The translations under genes and the position numbers were made by a program. This document shows positions 32,831 through 56,663 of a stretch of 64,000 nucleotides of DNA, piece after piece. Positions within the stretch are counted from its first letter, which is position 1. Every line of letters starts with the position of its first letter. The stretch covers positions 19,212,562 through 19,276,561 of the forward strand of contig OX388347.1 in NCBI GenBank assembly GCA_947579665.1, given 5' to 3'. The notes under the pieces are model-generated. The model worked only from the letters and a program-made list of their open reading frames with translations. It was not told the DNA's origin and did no database searches. This stretch comes from Sympetrum striolatum. Its lineage: Eukaryota; Arthropoda; Insecta; Odonata; Libellulidae.

Positions 32831-33690
32831 AACTTTCACTAGCCTGTTAAAGAGAAGCAAGGAAGGGTTCGAAGACAAAGGATAGAGTGACACAAGTTTC
32901 TACATTTCATATTTTTATTTCGATTTAAGTCTTGTATCTTCGCACATATGTAATTTTTGACCTTCTTCGCCTCATTCTCTATACATTTCTCCTCGTGCCC
33001 CCTTTTGCGTAGATACACGCTAGTGTGGTACCATCGGTACCACCAATCTTTCGCGGTCATCGAGGAACTCGACGTAAGCAAACATTTTCACTGCAAAATA
33101 AGAAATGTTTCATGAGTATTAAACACAAGTCTCAAAATAACTCAGATAAGTAAGAAAGGCAGAACCGCTTAATAAGTATACTTACAGTTAGCTTCTCCTA
33201 TAAATCTCTTACAGGATAACAACGAGTTTCGCACTTCGCACCCACGCACAAGTTGACAACGATAACATGGAGAAAGCATGTTTGATAAGAAGCGGAAGTG
33301 CAAAACGATGCTAGCGTATGACGTCAAAGAATCCAACTACAAAAAGGTGAAATTATACAGCAAACGGAAAAACATTGAGTCACAATTAAACAAAAGTAAC
33401 AACCTAACAAGTAAATTATAATTTTGCCTTCATTAGTCCTACTCCTCTAAAATATTTTGGAAAATTACCAACTTCCTCCACTGTCTTCACTTTTTCCGGA
33501 AATATTTCCGTTCACCTAATTCACCTTTTCTTTCAATTGTAAGCATAGGCGCGAAAGGAACCTTCTTTTGAATACTTGATACGTTCTAGTCGTTCTTCTA
33601 CGTGGTCTACATCATATATCTGTTTTACCATCACACTACAAATGTATCTATTTATTCTTGTCACCAAGATGTATCCTATTGATGACAAAT
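32831..33690. other. Central loop of the foldback element, no gene recognised
   Basis: This sequence between the two satellite arms has one 80-codon minus-strand ORF (32839–33081) without family similarity. I see no transposase motif. The GC content is slightly higher than in the arms. It may be captured or ordinary host DNA. Confidence 0.3.
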
Positions 33691-35312
33691 TACAGTTACC
33701 TATGTATATACAGTCAATACGAGGTAATTACAGCTGATGAGCGTTAAATCCTTGTGAAACGAGTAAAATAAGGTGCGGGTTGTATACAGTCAGTACGAGG
33801 TTATTACAGCTGTTGCACGCTAAATCCATTTAATAAAACGAAGTAATACGATACCAGGTAAAGCAAGGTAGTTCCATGTGAAAACAACATCCATTTGGAA
33901 CCAGGTAATGCAAGGTAATCCCGTGCGAGGTGATTACATTATAAGTGGGCCATAACCGCGCTGATACGAGCTGAATTTCGAGGTAAACCGAGGTAAAAAC
34001 AGTTATTCCGACTAAGCACGTCCTAGGTGGATTTTTCTCCAGGGATGACATGCATGGGTATCTTTTTCTGGAAAATTTAAGATGTGCTAATTATGCAGTT
34101 ATTTAAGTAGTTTGGTATTACACGGCCATATGTCTTACGGCTCTCGTAAAATAAGGTGCGGATTACAAACAGTCAATACGAGGTAAATACAGCTAATGCA
34201 TGCTAAATCCATGTGAAACGAGTACAATACGGTGTGTGTTAATTACAGTCAATACGAGGTAATCCGCATTCGTCCGTATGAGGTCATTACAAGTGACGTT
34301 GGCCATACTCGCTCTGAAAACAACTTATTCACTCTGCAGCCATGTGATACGAGTTATGCTGAGAACTCTCTGTCATGGGTCAGTCACAGTGAAGATGACG
34401 TCGTTTAATTTTAAACCTATTAATGACTATTCACGACACATGGCTGAGTTACAAATTTGATCAATTTGTTTAAACAAATTTATTGAATTTGTAACTGTTT
34501 CTTGCCCGAATCCATGGATGTGAAACACTCCTAGATGGCTGTTTAATAAATTGAAAACAGGTTGATACGGTGACACAAGAAACAAGGTCATTCCATGTAA
34601 TTCGAGCTCAGATAGTTACAAGACAAAACGAGGCAAATGCAGTTCAAGGTGTTACGAGTTGTTCCGATATGAATACAGAGCCTAATATTCCTTAGGCGTA
34701 GAGTGCTGCATAAGCGTAAGGGAACAGCAAGTTGAAACGAGTTGTTCCGACGTAGAAACAGACCTTGCAAACCTTTGGCGTAGAGTATTGCATAAACATA
34801 AGGGGATTACAAGTTGAAACGAGCTACTTCCGGAATTAACCGACCTATTACGAGGTAATTCCATGCTTGATTTACCTGGTTTTACCTTGTTTCACCTGTA
34901 ATTTTTCCCCAGGGAGGGATATAATGGGGAAAAATTTTCCCCATCTTATCCGCTTCAAAGGTTCCATTCCGTATAATTCCATTAATTCATTGCTAATAGC
35001 TGAATTGAGATTGTGACGATATATGCATTATGAAAAACTGCCGATTATTTACTTTTCTTGGCCAACAGTGGATTGAAATACATAATTCAGCTTCTGTAAG
35101 TCGCTTACACGGAGTACAAAGCGTGATACACATATAAGTATTTCTGCGGAGTAATTGTTAAAGAGATATGAAGAACTTTTTCCCATTAGGTATCTTGTTT
35201 CCCAAAATAAAAAATAAAAAGGATTTTTATATATTCTCATAAAATTATCTGCAATTACATGAACGTGTTGCAATGCCGCAGATCAGGTACTCTACCGCGT
35301 TTCTATGTCTGC

Positions 35313-35677
35313 TATAACCTTTTTCCGAACTGAAGGCGGCTGAGCCAAGATTTCCTTGCCGGCCTTTCCCTTTTCTAGCCAATCACAGAAGAGGGGAACG
35401 TGAGGGTGTGGGGGAGGTCACAGTCTCTCTCAGACATCCGAACAGTGCACGTCGCTCTTCAGCATTCAGCGTTGCCAAATTTCCTAACTTAGTAGTAGCG
35501 GAAAGTCGTCGTCTTGGCCCAAACGTGCTTCTATTTCGAAGTTCTGGCAACACTGGTCGACCGCATGGGGGGAAGGAGTGAGTAGGAAGAAGCCGAAAGT
35601 CGAGGTGGCAGGGGAAATGCCTCTCATTGGCTACTCGCTCTCTCATCCAGCCGCCTTCAGTTCGGAAAAAGGGTATA
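35313..35677. mobile_element. GC-rich element with 30-bp terminal inverted repeats
   Basis: The 30 bases at 35313–35342, including TTTTTCCGAACTGAAGGCGG, are repeated in reverse complement at 35648–35677 with a single mismatch. TA at both outer edges is compatible with a TA target duplication. The ~365-bp element is much more GC-rich than its surroundings. It carries a 102-codon minus-strand ORF (35383–35691) that has no recognised family and runs through the inverted repeat, so it is probably not a gene. Confidence 0.7.
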
Positions 35678-38600
35678 ACAGCGGAAGACATGCAGCGCTA
35701 TTTGCGGTAAATGGTCGCAAACTCCTCCATTTTCTTGTAGCCGTCATCTTAGTATTGGTTTAATTAAGTAAGACAGAGAAATATTGAAAAATTTAATTAG
35801 AAGCCATGGGGCTGGGAATTTAAAAAACGCCCAACAACTAAGAGGGCAAACAGTGTGCTGTAAATTAGTATTGGTGTTCTGTGGCGATCATGTTCTTTTG
35901 CTTTAGTCACCGAAGATAGAAGAGCAAGAAGATATTCCAAAACAGAGAAGCAACTGTAGTCTACGTGTTGCTATTTTGTACGAAGAGTTTTAGTAGAGCT
36001 TGGATCTCTGCGTCAAGATTTCAAGTGAGTATATATAATTATTTATTCTATGACTGTGCTTTTTTATCTCGGAATGAACCCATCGTTAACCATGAGGTTG
36101 TGCAATCTAAGACGCGTACGATATGGGTTAATTATAGAGTTAACTCCTTTTTTCTCAATTATGGTGGATCCTTCTGATGTAATCGTAATGAAGGTATTAA
36201 TTTACAATTAGATTCATCCGTATGTGTATTGAAAGCTTTGGCTAAAGTATTGATATTTCTTTTTTAAGTTCATTTTTATGGCCATAACCTTTGTTTTATT
36301 TGAATGTGTATGTTTTGATTTTATGCTAAATTAATCCCGAGAAATCCTCTCTTACATTTGGGAAGACATCATTAATTACCAGATTTATGTGCGACAGTTT
36401 TGATAATACATACCAGGTGAGTCATATTTAGGAAGTAATCTTCGACTTACTGTTCATCCTGCCATTATTGCACTTTATTTTAATCGGCTAGTTAACTGGT
36501 TTTATCTGAAGGCACTTAGTTTTTGTAATACTTATGATTCGACTTAGCATTAGGATCGAGTTAATGGAAATTGTTTTAGCAGTGTCGTGATTTGGTATTA
36601 CCACTCTATATTACTATTATTTCTATAATAAATTGTTAATACCATTGTGTTTATATTTCGTAACGAATTTTTATTTGTCTAACCTGATCAAAATTGATAA
36701 TTAGATTATGTAGCTGCAGCAAGATTCTGGGGAAGGATATGAATAATTAGTTAATGATTATTATCATATTTTTTAAGTAGAAGGAACTACTATGAAGTAG
36801 CAATCTCTATAAGCTTAGAGGGAATTCTTGTTAAGCTATAAGATAAGCAGCAACCATATGAGGCCACATGATGAAAGGGAAGTATTTTTGATGAAAGCAT
36901 ACAAACTTTGAGATTTGCCAAGGTGGAATGATAGGTAAAATCAGTTGTGGTGGTAGAAGGAAGGAAGGTGAAGGGAAATTTTACTTAGTGTATTAGGATT
37001 GGTATTGAATAGTTATAGGAGTTATTAAAGATTACTGATAAAATGTTCTAAGATCAATAGCTGCAGCTGAGGATGTTATACAAAGAGAAAGCTGCTGTTG
37101 TAGAACAATTCTTTGAACAGAAATTAGCTGTGATTGTAAATATGGACCTTAAGGAATGTGCACCAAAAGACTGAAAGCCTTTGAAATCTTGGTTGGGCAT
37201 ATTTTCTAAGAAGAGTATATTGGGTTGATGTGCTCCAAAAAGAGGTTTTGGGGATTCTGAGAAAGGAATAGATTTTCATTGAACTTGGGAGCTGTAAAGG
37301 ATGGATTTTTTTGCAAATAATAAAAATATATAGTCTATGATCAGACAAAGTAAGTGGTTGTACACTTAAGAAATTTGAATATCATAAATCATTGAAGATC
37401 TTAGAATGTCATATTATATACTTCGGTCATTATGATGGTAGTTAGTTTTTAACCATTTAAGTAAGTGATTTAATCAGATAAACTGTTCAATTTTTTTAAA
37501 TCAAGTATGTTTAATTTTGTAGCTGTTCAGATGTGTTGCAGCAGTCCTTCCTGGGATGGACTCCACTGAAAACAAGCCTCCTGAGGACAGTATCGATACG
37601 GATCGAAAGGATCCTTTCAATTCTAACAAAGGAAGCTATAGATTTTTACATATTTTTATTTAATTTACTTGAAAATGTTATAATTTTGTCTAAAAAGTCT
37701 GCGAAGACCTAATTATATGCATTATTTTGCCTAGAATGATAGATTTTTGTTGTATCTGATTGCACATCTTTCTTAGGCAGTGGTGAACTTAGATGAATAT
37801 TGGTTCTAAAGCTATTATTTTTCAGATATGTGGATCATTTATATAGTTTATCATCATGATGTATGACCATTTTTTCACTATCCTTTAAACCTAATCTATT
37901 CCTTGTCATGGATTTAGACATTCTTTATGATGTGATAAGTTTTAATACTAGTTTTATTCTAAGATATTTTTTAGAATAAGAGTTAAAGTCTCCTAGTGAA
38001 GGTAAAAACTGGCTCTGATTAAAATATTATTTGGTTCAAAATTGAAAAATTTTTAGCTGGGTCTGTTCTATTCAGCTATTAGCATGGAGTATTGGCTTTA
38101 TCCATCATTTATGGACTAAAAGCTCAGATATAAATTGCTCTTTCCCTGAAAACCTTGATCACCAGATCAAAACATGTAAACACATGTTACATATTCATAT
38201 TCATATTTATGAAGAAAGACACAGTTGATGTATGTATAATCATTACATGTGTCACACAGTGACACATGTAATGATTTTGAATCATTTTGGAGGATGGATG
38301 GATTCTCATATTCTTAAGGAGAATTTTTTTCACATGTTAATCATGGAAAAACTTCTCTTCACTTAACTACTTTAATGGAAAAGGTTTAATTAATTATATA
38401 CTGTAAATATCTTTTCTTCCTGAATTGAAGTAGTTGTTGTTGAATATTTTATCTGCTGAAATTTGAGATTGTAGAATATGGAAAAAACTATCAAAAAGAC
38501 TTTGCTTTATAAATAATCTGTAGAGGCTTTCAGGTACTAATGGTAATTAATTCGATTTTTAAGTTTAAGGAAACGTAATTGGGTTGCAGTTACACAATGC

Positions 38601-40060
38601 AAATGAAAGCATTAAGAGAGAAAGGATACGTTTTGACTTCCACATTTAAATCATTAGTCTTAGTATTCTTTCTGAGTTTTAGTCTATTCTGTTTTGTAAC
38701 TCAAAATTTCTAAATGGGCCAATGATACTGTCTCTCAGAACTAGTTTTCTGTTTTAGGCTTCTTTTTATTTAGTATTTCACATTTATGTTCTAAGACCAA
38801 AATGTAGTCATTTCCTCGTGCAGTGTTTTCTAACAACCTGTTTCTGAGTGAGTTAGTTGTATTACTATATTTCAATGCTTAATAGATTTTAATGAAGTTG
38901 AATGGATAACTTTGAGTAATTTATTGCTATTTTTAAGTAAAAAAGTTAATTTGAAGTAAAGACATATCTATGGGAAAAAGAAACCTAAAACTTTATATCC
39001 TTTATGGTATACCTTCACTCCTAACTCAAGAGCTCTTCTTGAAAAACCAGAAGATGACGATCTATCGTTGAAACCGGTCGTGTTTTTGTTTTTTATAAAT
39101 AAATTTGTGGTAAAAGTACATACAAATATTTCGAAGATTATTTCCTTTATTTCTTCTTGAAAATTTTAGGAGGATTTTAAACCTAAATGTTTGCTAGTAG
39201 GTGTATCCCAGTTGATGCTACATGAAGAGAAAATAGGGTGATAGGAGTGTTTATAATAAGCCTATACTTGTTCATGTACAGGTCAATGAAAAGTGTATTC
39301 AGTTAGATTTCTGTAGTCTTAATCTTTCTTTATTTCCTAATTGTGTTAGTATCCCTGTTTCTTTATATTGTCATGGCTTCATGTATATCTTGTTATGCTA
39401 TCATGGAAGGGTTCTTGGCATGCTAGGTAGTATTCTTTGTCGAAGGAAGTGTAAATTTGGGAAATGGAGTCACTTCTGCTGGCCTAAACAGTGGTAAGTA
39501 GAAAGAGTATGGCATGGATTAAGATTCTTCCTTTACTGCTTGATTGAATGGCTGTTGCTCACCATCATTAGTTTAACATATCCATCTCATTGAAATTTTT
39601 TGGTGTTCAGGCAAGCTCCTTTTATGTAGATTCCTTGTATGTGATTTTCTATCAATGCTTGCCAAAGTGGTTATAGGTCATTCTGTTTTCCATGTCTGGT
39701 TTTGTTATAGGTGAAAACGTTGTTTTTCATCCATAGTGGTTGTTAGCTTTACTATCTTTAATACTGTTTTTGTATTATTTTATATTATCAAGTCTTGAAA
39801 TGAGGTTTTTTGCTGTCTTTCTGGTTTCTTGTTTAATTTTATCCTATTGATTTTTCCTTCATTGATGTATTAATCCTGTATTTTTATCATGTATCTGCTT
39901 TTGCTTTGTTGAAATAAATACTATGAGATGGTTTCTATTTTGAGCTTTTTTATTCATATGTAGTTGATTCCAAGGTATAAATAGATTTGCGGAAATATTT
40001 ACCAAGATTCTTTTTCTTGTCCGCTCTTATATTTTAGATTTCGATTTTTTTACTATTACA
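35678..40060. other. Long gene-poor stretch with possible orphan exons
   Basis: This stretch is AT-rich with little coding signal. Splice-site-bounded candidate exons occur at about 37523 and 39427–39493, with a donor-like TCAA|GTGAGT at 36024–36025; see the findings. A perfect hairpin lies at 38238–38276. The repeat motif GAAACCGGTCG at 39070, preceded by AGAAGATGACGATC, resembles a widespread arthropod repeat end and has an inverted counterpart at 41798–41809. Nothing else is recognised. Confidence 0.4.
38238..38276. repeat. Perfect 18-bp stem hairpin
   Basis: AATCATTACATGTGTCAC (38238–38255) is exactly reverse-complemented at 38259–38276, with a 3-base loop ACA. Confidence 0.85.
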
Positions 40061-40387
40061 ATGTTTTCCTAAACAGCGCCTCATCAGTTCATATTAGGCG
40101 CGCCAAAACGTTGGTAGTTCAAATTTTAGCCACTAGATGCTGTTTCCGTAGCTAATTGCTCTAACGTCTCTTAGTTCTCTTAGCGCCCCCTAGTAGCGCT
40201 GCTTTCGCCTTTAGGGATATGATATCCCTTAAAAACCGGAAATCTGTGATATTGCCCTTCCTTATCCCTAACTTTTCCCTTCCATATACAGATATTCTCT
40301 CCCTTAAGGTAAACCATATCTCTTGGATATCTGTATAATATATATATATTTTGGGGCAATTTGTGACGTTGTGCTGCCTGGGATCAC

Positions 40388-40980
40388 TACTTCATGAATA
40401 ACTCCTAAACAATCAGTAATACAAAAATATGTTTCATACAAAAGTTATAGCTAATTACATTTTCTGAAACGTTTATAAGTAATAGTATATACGTAAATAT
40501 CATATTTATGGAGATATTTTGAAAACCGGAAATGAGCTTTGAAGATTTAAGCTCGACTTTCGGTGAACCGATTTACTCCAAAAACTAATCAACTCTAACG
40601 GCACCAACCAAAGTACTATATATGAAATTTGGTGTTGATACAACGAATGGTTCTTATGTTAGAGCGCCCACAAATTACATAACAGCTACTTCCGGTTTAT
40701 CGGTATTTCACGAATAACTCCTAATCAACTGGTGATACAAAAATATGTTTCATACAAAAGTTATAGTAAATGACATAATCTAAAACTTTTATAAGTAATA
40801 CAATATTTATGGAGATATTTTGAAAACCGGAAATGAGCTTTGATGAATGTAGCTCGACTTCCGGTAAACCGATTTACTCCAAAAACTAATCAACTCTGAC
40901 AGCACACCCCAAAGTACTATATATGAAGTTTGGTATTGATACGACAAATAGTTTTCACGTTAGAGCACCCACTATCACAC
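40388..40980. repeat. Two diverged ~300-bp direct repeats
   Basis: The unit from 40388 (GAATAACTCCTAA, ATGTTTCATACAAAAGTTAT, GAGATATTTTGAAAACCGGA, GATTTACTCCAAAAACTAAT) restarts at about 40689 and ends near 40975. The junction segment AGAGCGCCCACAAATTACA with ACTTCCGGTTTAT also occurs at 22455–22500, just left of the foldback element, next to the shared CCCAGGCAGCAC motif (inverse at 40371–40383). All belong to one dispersed repeat family with no coding capacity. Confidence 0.75.
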
Positions 40981-41463
40981 ACACACATACTCACAGACAT
41001 TTCTGCGAAAATGGTTAAAACGTGTTCTAGGGACCCCAAAAAATGTATTTCTGTTGAAATCTTGAAATAGAATTTTTTCATGAAAACAATACTTTCTCTA
41101 TACTTCGTATATGGAAAAAGTAAAAACGTATATCTAGTTTTTCATCTCGAGCATATAAGGCCCTAGAAATAGGGACAACTATGAGGATGACATTTGTAAT
41201 AACGACAGAAATAGGATTATTTTCTGCCCGCTCTTAGAAAAGAAAGACCTTTTCGATACTCTTGTAAATTATTTTCATTTGAAAGAGCATGTTTTAAACC
41301 TCTTAAAAAAGTACATTTGGTTTTTCATCGCGAGCACTTACAGCCCTAAAAAATTAACAAAGTAGAAAACGTCTCTATGGTGGCGCCACATGCCTTCTGT
41401 TGTTTATTGTCCTGGTTATTTTATGTAGAAATTTTTAGTATATTGCGTTAGGCCATGACTGGT

Positions 41464-41490
41464 ACTGGTAGTGACATCGTCACTACCAGT
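41464..41490. repeat. Perfect 12-bp stem hairpin
   Basis: ACTGGTAGTGAC and GTCACTACCAGT flank the 3-base loop ATC. An overlapping 80-codon minus-strand ORF (41448–41690) shows no family similarity. Confidence 0.8.
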
Positions 41491-43426
41491 TCAGGCATTT
41501 GAACCAGTAAACCCATCGCCGTAGGGGTCACGCCCGATAGCCATGCAATACCAGCCATGGCTGGGTTTCTTGGTTGAGGATCCCAAGCTTGCAATTTGTT
41601 TTCTTCGATGAGGTTGTAAATCCTTGTGTGGGTATCTATCTGGTGGTATGAAGTCAAAATATTGTGCCGGCGAGACATCATGGACAACAAAGTAACAAAT
41701 TAAATCAATCTGGTAAGCTTTAAATTAGTGGAACCCCATCCTAGTAAATGGGTGGGAATAACTTAACAAACTTCCACTTTTTAAGTTTTTAATATCTGCG
41801 ACCGGTTTCAGACTCTAGTCTATTATCAAGCACAAGAGTTATTCAGGAGTGCATATATACATATACAAAGAATAACGTACCAAGGAACAAGTCAGATTAA
41901 CTACTGTTGATAGGGGGAGCGGTGTTAGGGGGAGGAGGAAGGGGAAGCAGGTTAACAATGGACAGAATGGGAGAATAATTAGTAAAGTTAATTAACTTCA
42001 AAGTTAGTTAATTTACTTAAGTAACAAATTATAACAAAGTTTCTGTTGAAACATGGGTAAAGAATCTTTAGTAGAGACTTGGGTTAAGTCGTGGCTATGT
42101 GGCCATTCTGTTGTGTGTTACTTCGAGTATTTTTTTAAATTGTGAGTTTTGCCATATTTTCATTTCTAGGATCCTTCAAATTTCATTCATACTCCACTTG
42201 AGGTTCCTCTACAAAATTGACAGCTGCTTAGTATTCTGTAAGTATTTTATTGACATAGCACTGACGGGAGGTGGTCAAATGACCACTTCCCGTCCTTCTA
42301 GGTAGGCCGAAACTGCCGTCCTCCTAGTTTTAATGAGTTTGCCATAGAAGTGTTCAACTCCTCTAGTTTTCAATACATTTAGTTTTTAAAAGATTTGACA
42401 TATTTGTAGTAAGAAGCGGGCATGAATAAACTAGCCCCTGTAAGTTAGGCATTTTTCATTTTAACAGGCAGCTTGCCCCTCCCTAGCCCAGTGGCTGGCG
42501 ACGCCCTTGCTCAGTGTAGTAATTTTTTTATCTTGATGGTTTTACGATTAGAAACTCAGGATATATCATATAATTTTTTTTTGTACTGACATTAAAAATT
42601 TCAATGTCTTTGGGGAAGCGAACCTGTTAGAGAATAAAAATAATTATAATGGTTTAAAAAATCATGTATATGTGTCCTATGTGCCAGTTTCGTAAATAAA
42701 TTACCTACATTATTTAAGGGGTCGATAAGCTAGATAAAATGATAATTAGAACATGATAGGTAATAGAGTACAAAGTAACATACATTACTGTATTTGTTTA
42801 TTAATGACCTAAAAGAGAAGAAACAGTACTTCAAAATGATCAAGCTGATATAGAAATTAAGTACAGAAGGATATCTTGTGGAGAAACACTAAAGTGTATG
42901 AAAGCATATTTTCTGCAATGTAATATAAAGCATCCCAAATCCTTGAATTACATGATTATCCTTGATAATCCTCCAGTCCCCTTAGGTGCTAAAGGAATTT
43001 ACAACTATTTTGAGAATATTGTTCAAGTAATATAATTTAAATTCAATATTTTATTGTAACAATGATTAATAGTTGAAAAATTATCCCCTGCACAGAAAAT
43101 CTTGAAAGCCTACCAATCAGTGGCGAACTGATTATGCGGAGGCAGTCTTTCTGAAATCGCCTCAGAGGCGCACCTTTTATAGCACCTTTTATCTTATGGT
43201 GTTTTCCTCCTCCTCTTTTTAATTCAGTTTTAAATAGTATAATACATCTGTTGCTGGAACTGTTAATATAATCATTATTTTATAATTATCTAATCTTAGT
43301 CTTAATATCAGGATAAAGACGCAAAACGTCACATTTAAATCACTTCGTAGCTTGAATTGTTGTTCCACTTCGCGGGCTATCAGTACCAAAACATCAAAGC
43401 TGCGAATAGCGACACCACAATTAGGC

Positions 43427-54511
<11,085 letters not shown>

Positions 54512-56663
54512 TAAACTAATTAATTTCATAATTATGAAAGCACAATATTTGTCATCAAGTCGTTAAAAACATACCCCCATGTTTATTCATGGCGAATGCT
54601 TTAGAAACCATTTAGCCAAATTTGGTTGGCAGTCCTTATTAGAGCATTACCACCGAAGATGCATTTCCTGGATGCAATATGAACTTTTGAACTTCATCAG
54701 AAATATTTTCAGTGTTTTGACTCGTTATTATTCAGAAAGCAGTTGTCACATACAGTTGTTACTCATTCAAAAATTCTATCAGTTCACTTTTTCCAGTTGA
54801 TGATGAGCATCAAAGCTGATTCTTCGACGTATCTTTTATAAGGGAGTTTTTAGTATCTGAGTTTCTTTAAGTTTTAGCAAACATGGATCATTTATCTTGA
54901 AGTGTGACATTGAACTGTAGGCATTCTAAAATGCTTCTCTTTTCATTATTTACTTGATAAAAGTTTTGCTAGAATTTGTCTTGAAAATCACATTTTCATC
55001 CATTAACTCTTTCAACTGCAGCTTTGGTATTAGTAGAAAATCTTGAAATCTTTTGTTTTAATAAATGAGGCAATTAAAATCCTTTTTATCCACATTTAAG
55101 AAATTGATTTCATTGTTTTTTTTTCTGATAAATCATCATCTATGGACAAAGTTGTAGGATAATTGAATGAGATGCAGAACTATATATATTCATGGCATTA
55201 TTTTTCCTGGTTCGTATCTATTTTGTGAATTCTTTCACTGAAATTTCCATTGGATGAATCATATAGCAACATTTGAATAGTACTGCTAACTTTAAACTAT
55301 TTAATTAAATTACCAGGAATAATATGTCTCTGCCATGCAGAGTTACAGCAAAATATCTTTGCAAACTGTGCTGAAAATTTGTAAATATGTGTAAGATTAG
55401 GCATTCCCGAAAAGAGTTGGTTATCAAGTGGATGTTATAAGTAATTAATGGTTGGTAATGGATTTTGTGATTCTCCAGTGAGAAAGTTTTTAACTCTTTG
55501 ACATTTGTATCAACTTGATTAAAAAATTCTTATTGCAGAATGAACGTGATTAAGATATATTGGATAAAAGTTCATGTTGTAAAAATTAATAAATCCATGA
55601 ATGAGAAGTCACAAATATTAGAATTGATTTATAAGACCTTTTTCTCAAGGTACCTGTTTAGCAAATACTTGAAAAACAAACAACAAATAATAAAAAAGCA
55701 AATGATTAACTATTTGTGTATTCCATATTTTTAAGCAACGCATCATTTATGGTATGTTGTTCAGTAATAAATGGTTATCATAACTTTTTATATGTTTGCT
55801 TTATTTATTCCTAGACTACTATTGAAGGGTATTTTGAGGGCCATTTTCCACCTTTAAATTACATTGAAGAAAGGGCTTGCCGTGTAATTAACTTACTATG
55901 GTTAAGAACGAAAGAGTCTATTTTAATTCTTTTCAAATTAACTATTGAAACAATTAACAGATGAAACATTTAAAAATCAAACATTTTCAAAAAGTCTATC
56001 TTGGTTAAGTATTTAGAATTATCATGAATTATGATGGGGATGGCGAACCCACGGCACAGGTGTCCGGAGGTAGCGTTCGGATCTTAGGCGTCGCTAACTT
56101 TATAATATTTCAAAATTAAATGTTGCATGGGTATTTTATAGATGGCTATTTCCGTAATAGAAATAAACAGTAGGTTACGAAATTAAATTGCATTTTCATA
56201 GAAAATAGTGAATGAATACTCCTAATATAAATTTTATGCCAGGAAGAGCAGTTACAAAGTTCTTAATCGATTCTGAAAAATGGGTGCAAAATATTACTTT
56301 CTGATGAGCAACTTTGAATCAGCGTGGAAGTTAATCTCAATTTGATCCCCTTATAAACTCAATTTGGTAATTAAAGTTTAACATAGGACGAATTTCCAGA
56401 ATGATCAAGCTCTCAAACCCATTGCTCGAACTAGACGAAATATCGGTGTATTCGCCTAATAGTTTCTCATACTTGGTTTACATCGGGCTCGGATCGGTCT
56501 GTTCGTGTATTTCAAATTCACGTGGACCTTTAAATCCTTAATAATAGAAGTGAGAGCCGAAAATTAACTGCATAATCTCTTTGGTTTCCTGGATTAAAAC
56601 TATAACTAGCGATTTTTTCATCAATCGTTATCATCTTACAGTACGTGGGCAATTTTTCCTGAG
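54512..56663. other. Intergenic CPSF3–MOCS3
   Basis: The CPSF3 3' UTR lies at the left; a candidate AATAAA is at 55060–55065, with others near 55765. No recognised ORF or clear transposon ends were seen. A GC-richer patch near 56035–56100 (GGCGAACCCACGGCACAGG) resembles a hAT-type terminus without a partner. The MOCS3 promoter should be at the right end. Confidence 0.45.

Larger units (their letters stand above)
22599..34914. mobile_element. Foldback/satellite element split by a gypsy insertion
   Basis: The ends are the perfect 15-base inverted repeat CCCTGGGGAAAAATT (22599–22613) and its complement (34900–34914). A related inner end lies near 34044. The left arm (22599–22731 continuing at 32433–32830) is matched in reverse complement at about 33690–34044, including TTTTTACCTCGGTTTACCTC. 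The arms contain ~85-bp tandem units built on CAGCTGTAATTACCTCGTA, TTGACTGTATATAACC and TTTTACTCGTTTCACATGG. More units in both orientations fill 34104–34910. The gypsy element interrupts the left arm. No coding sequence or target duplication was recognised. Boundaries could include more than one element of the same family. Confidence 0.6.

Noticed and set aside
41448..41690. 80-codon minus-strand ORF, and a GGTTCAAATGCC motif resembling box B
   Set aside because: No domain, and no box A at suitable spacing. Only the hairpin at 41464 is secure.
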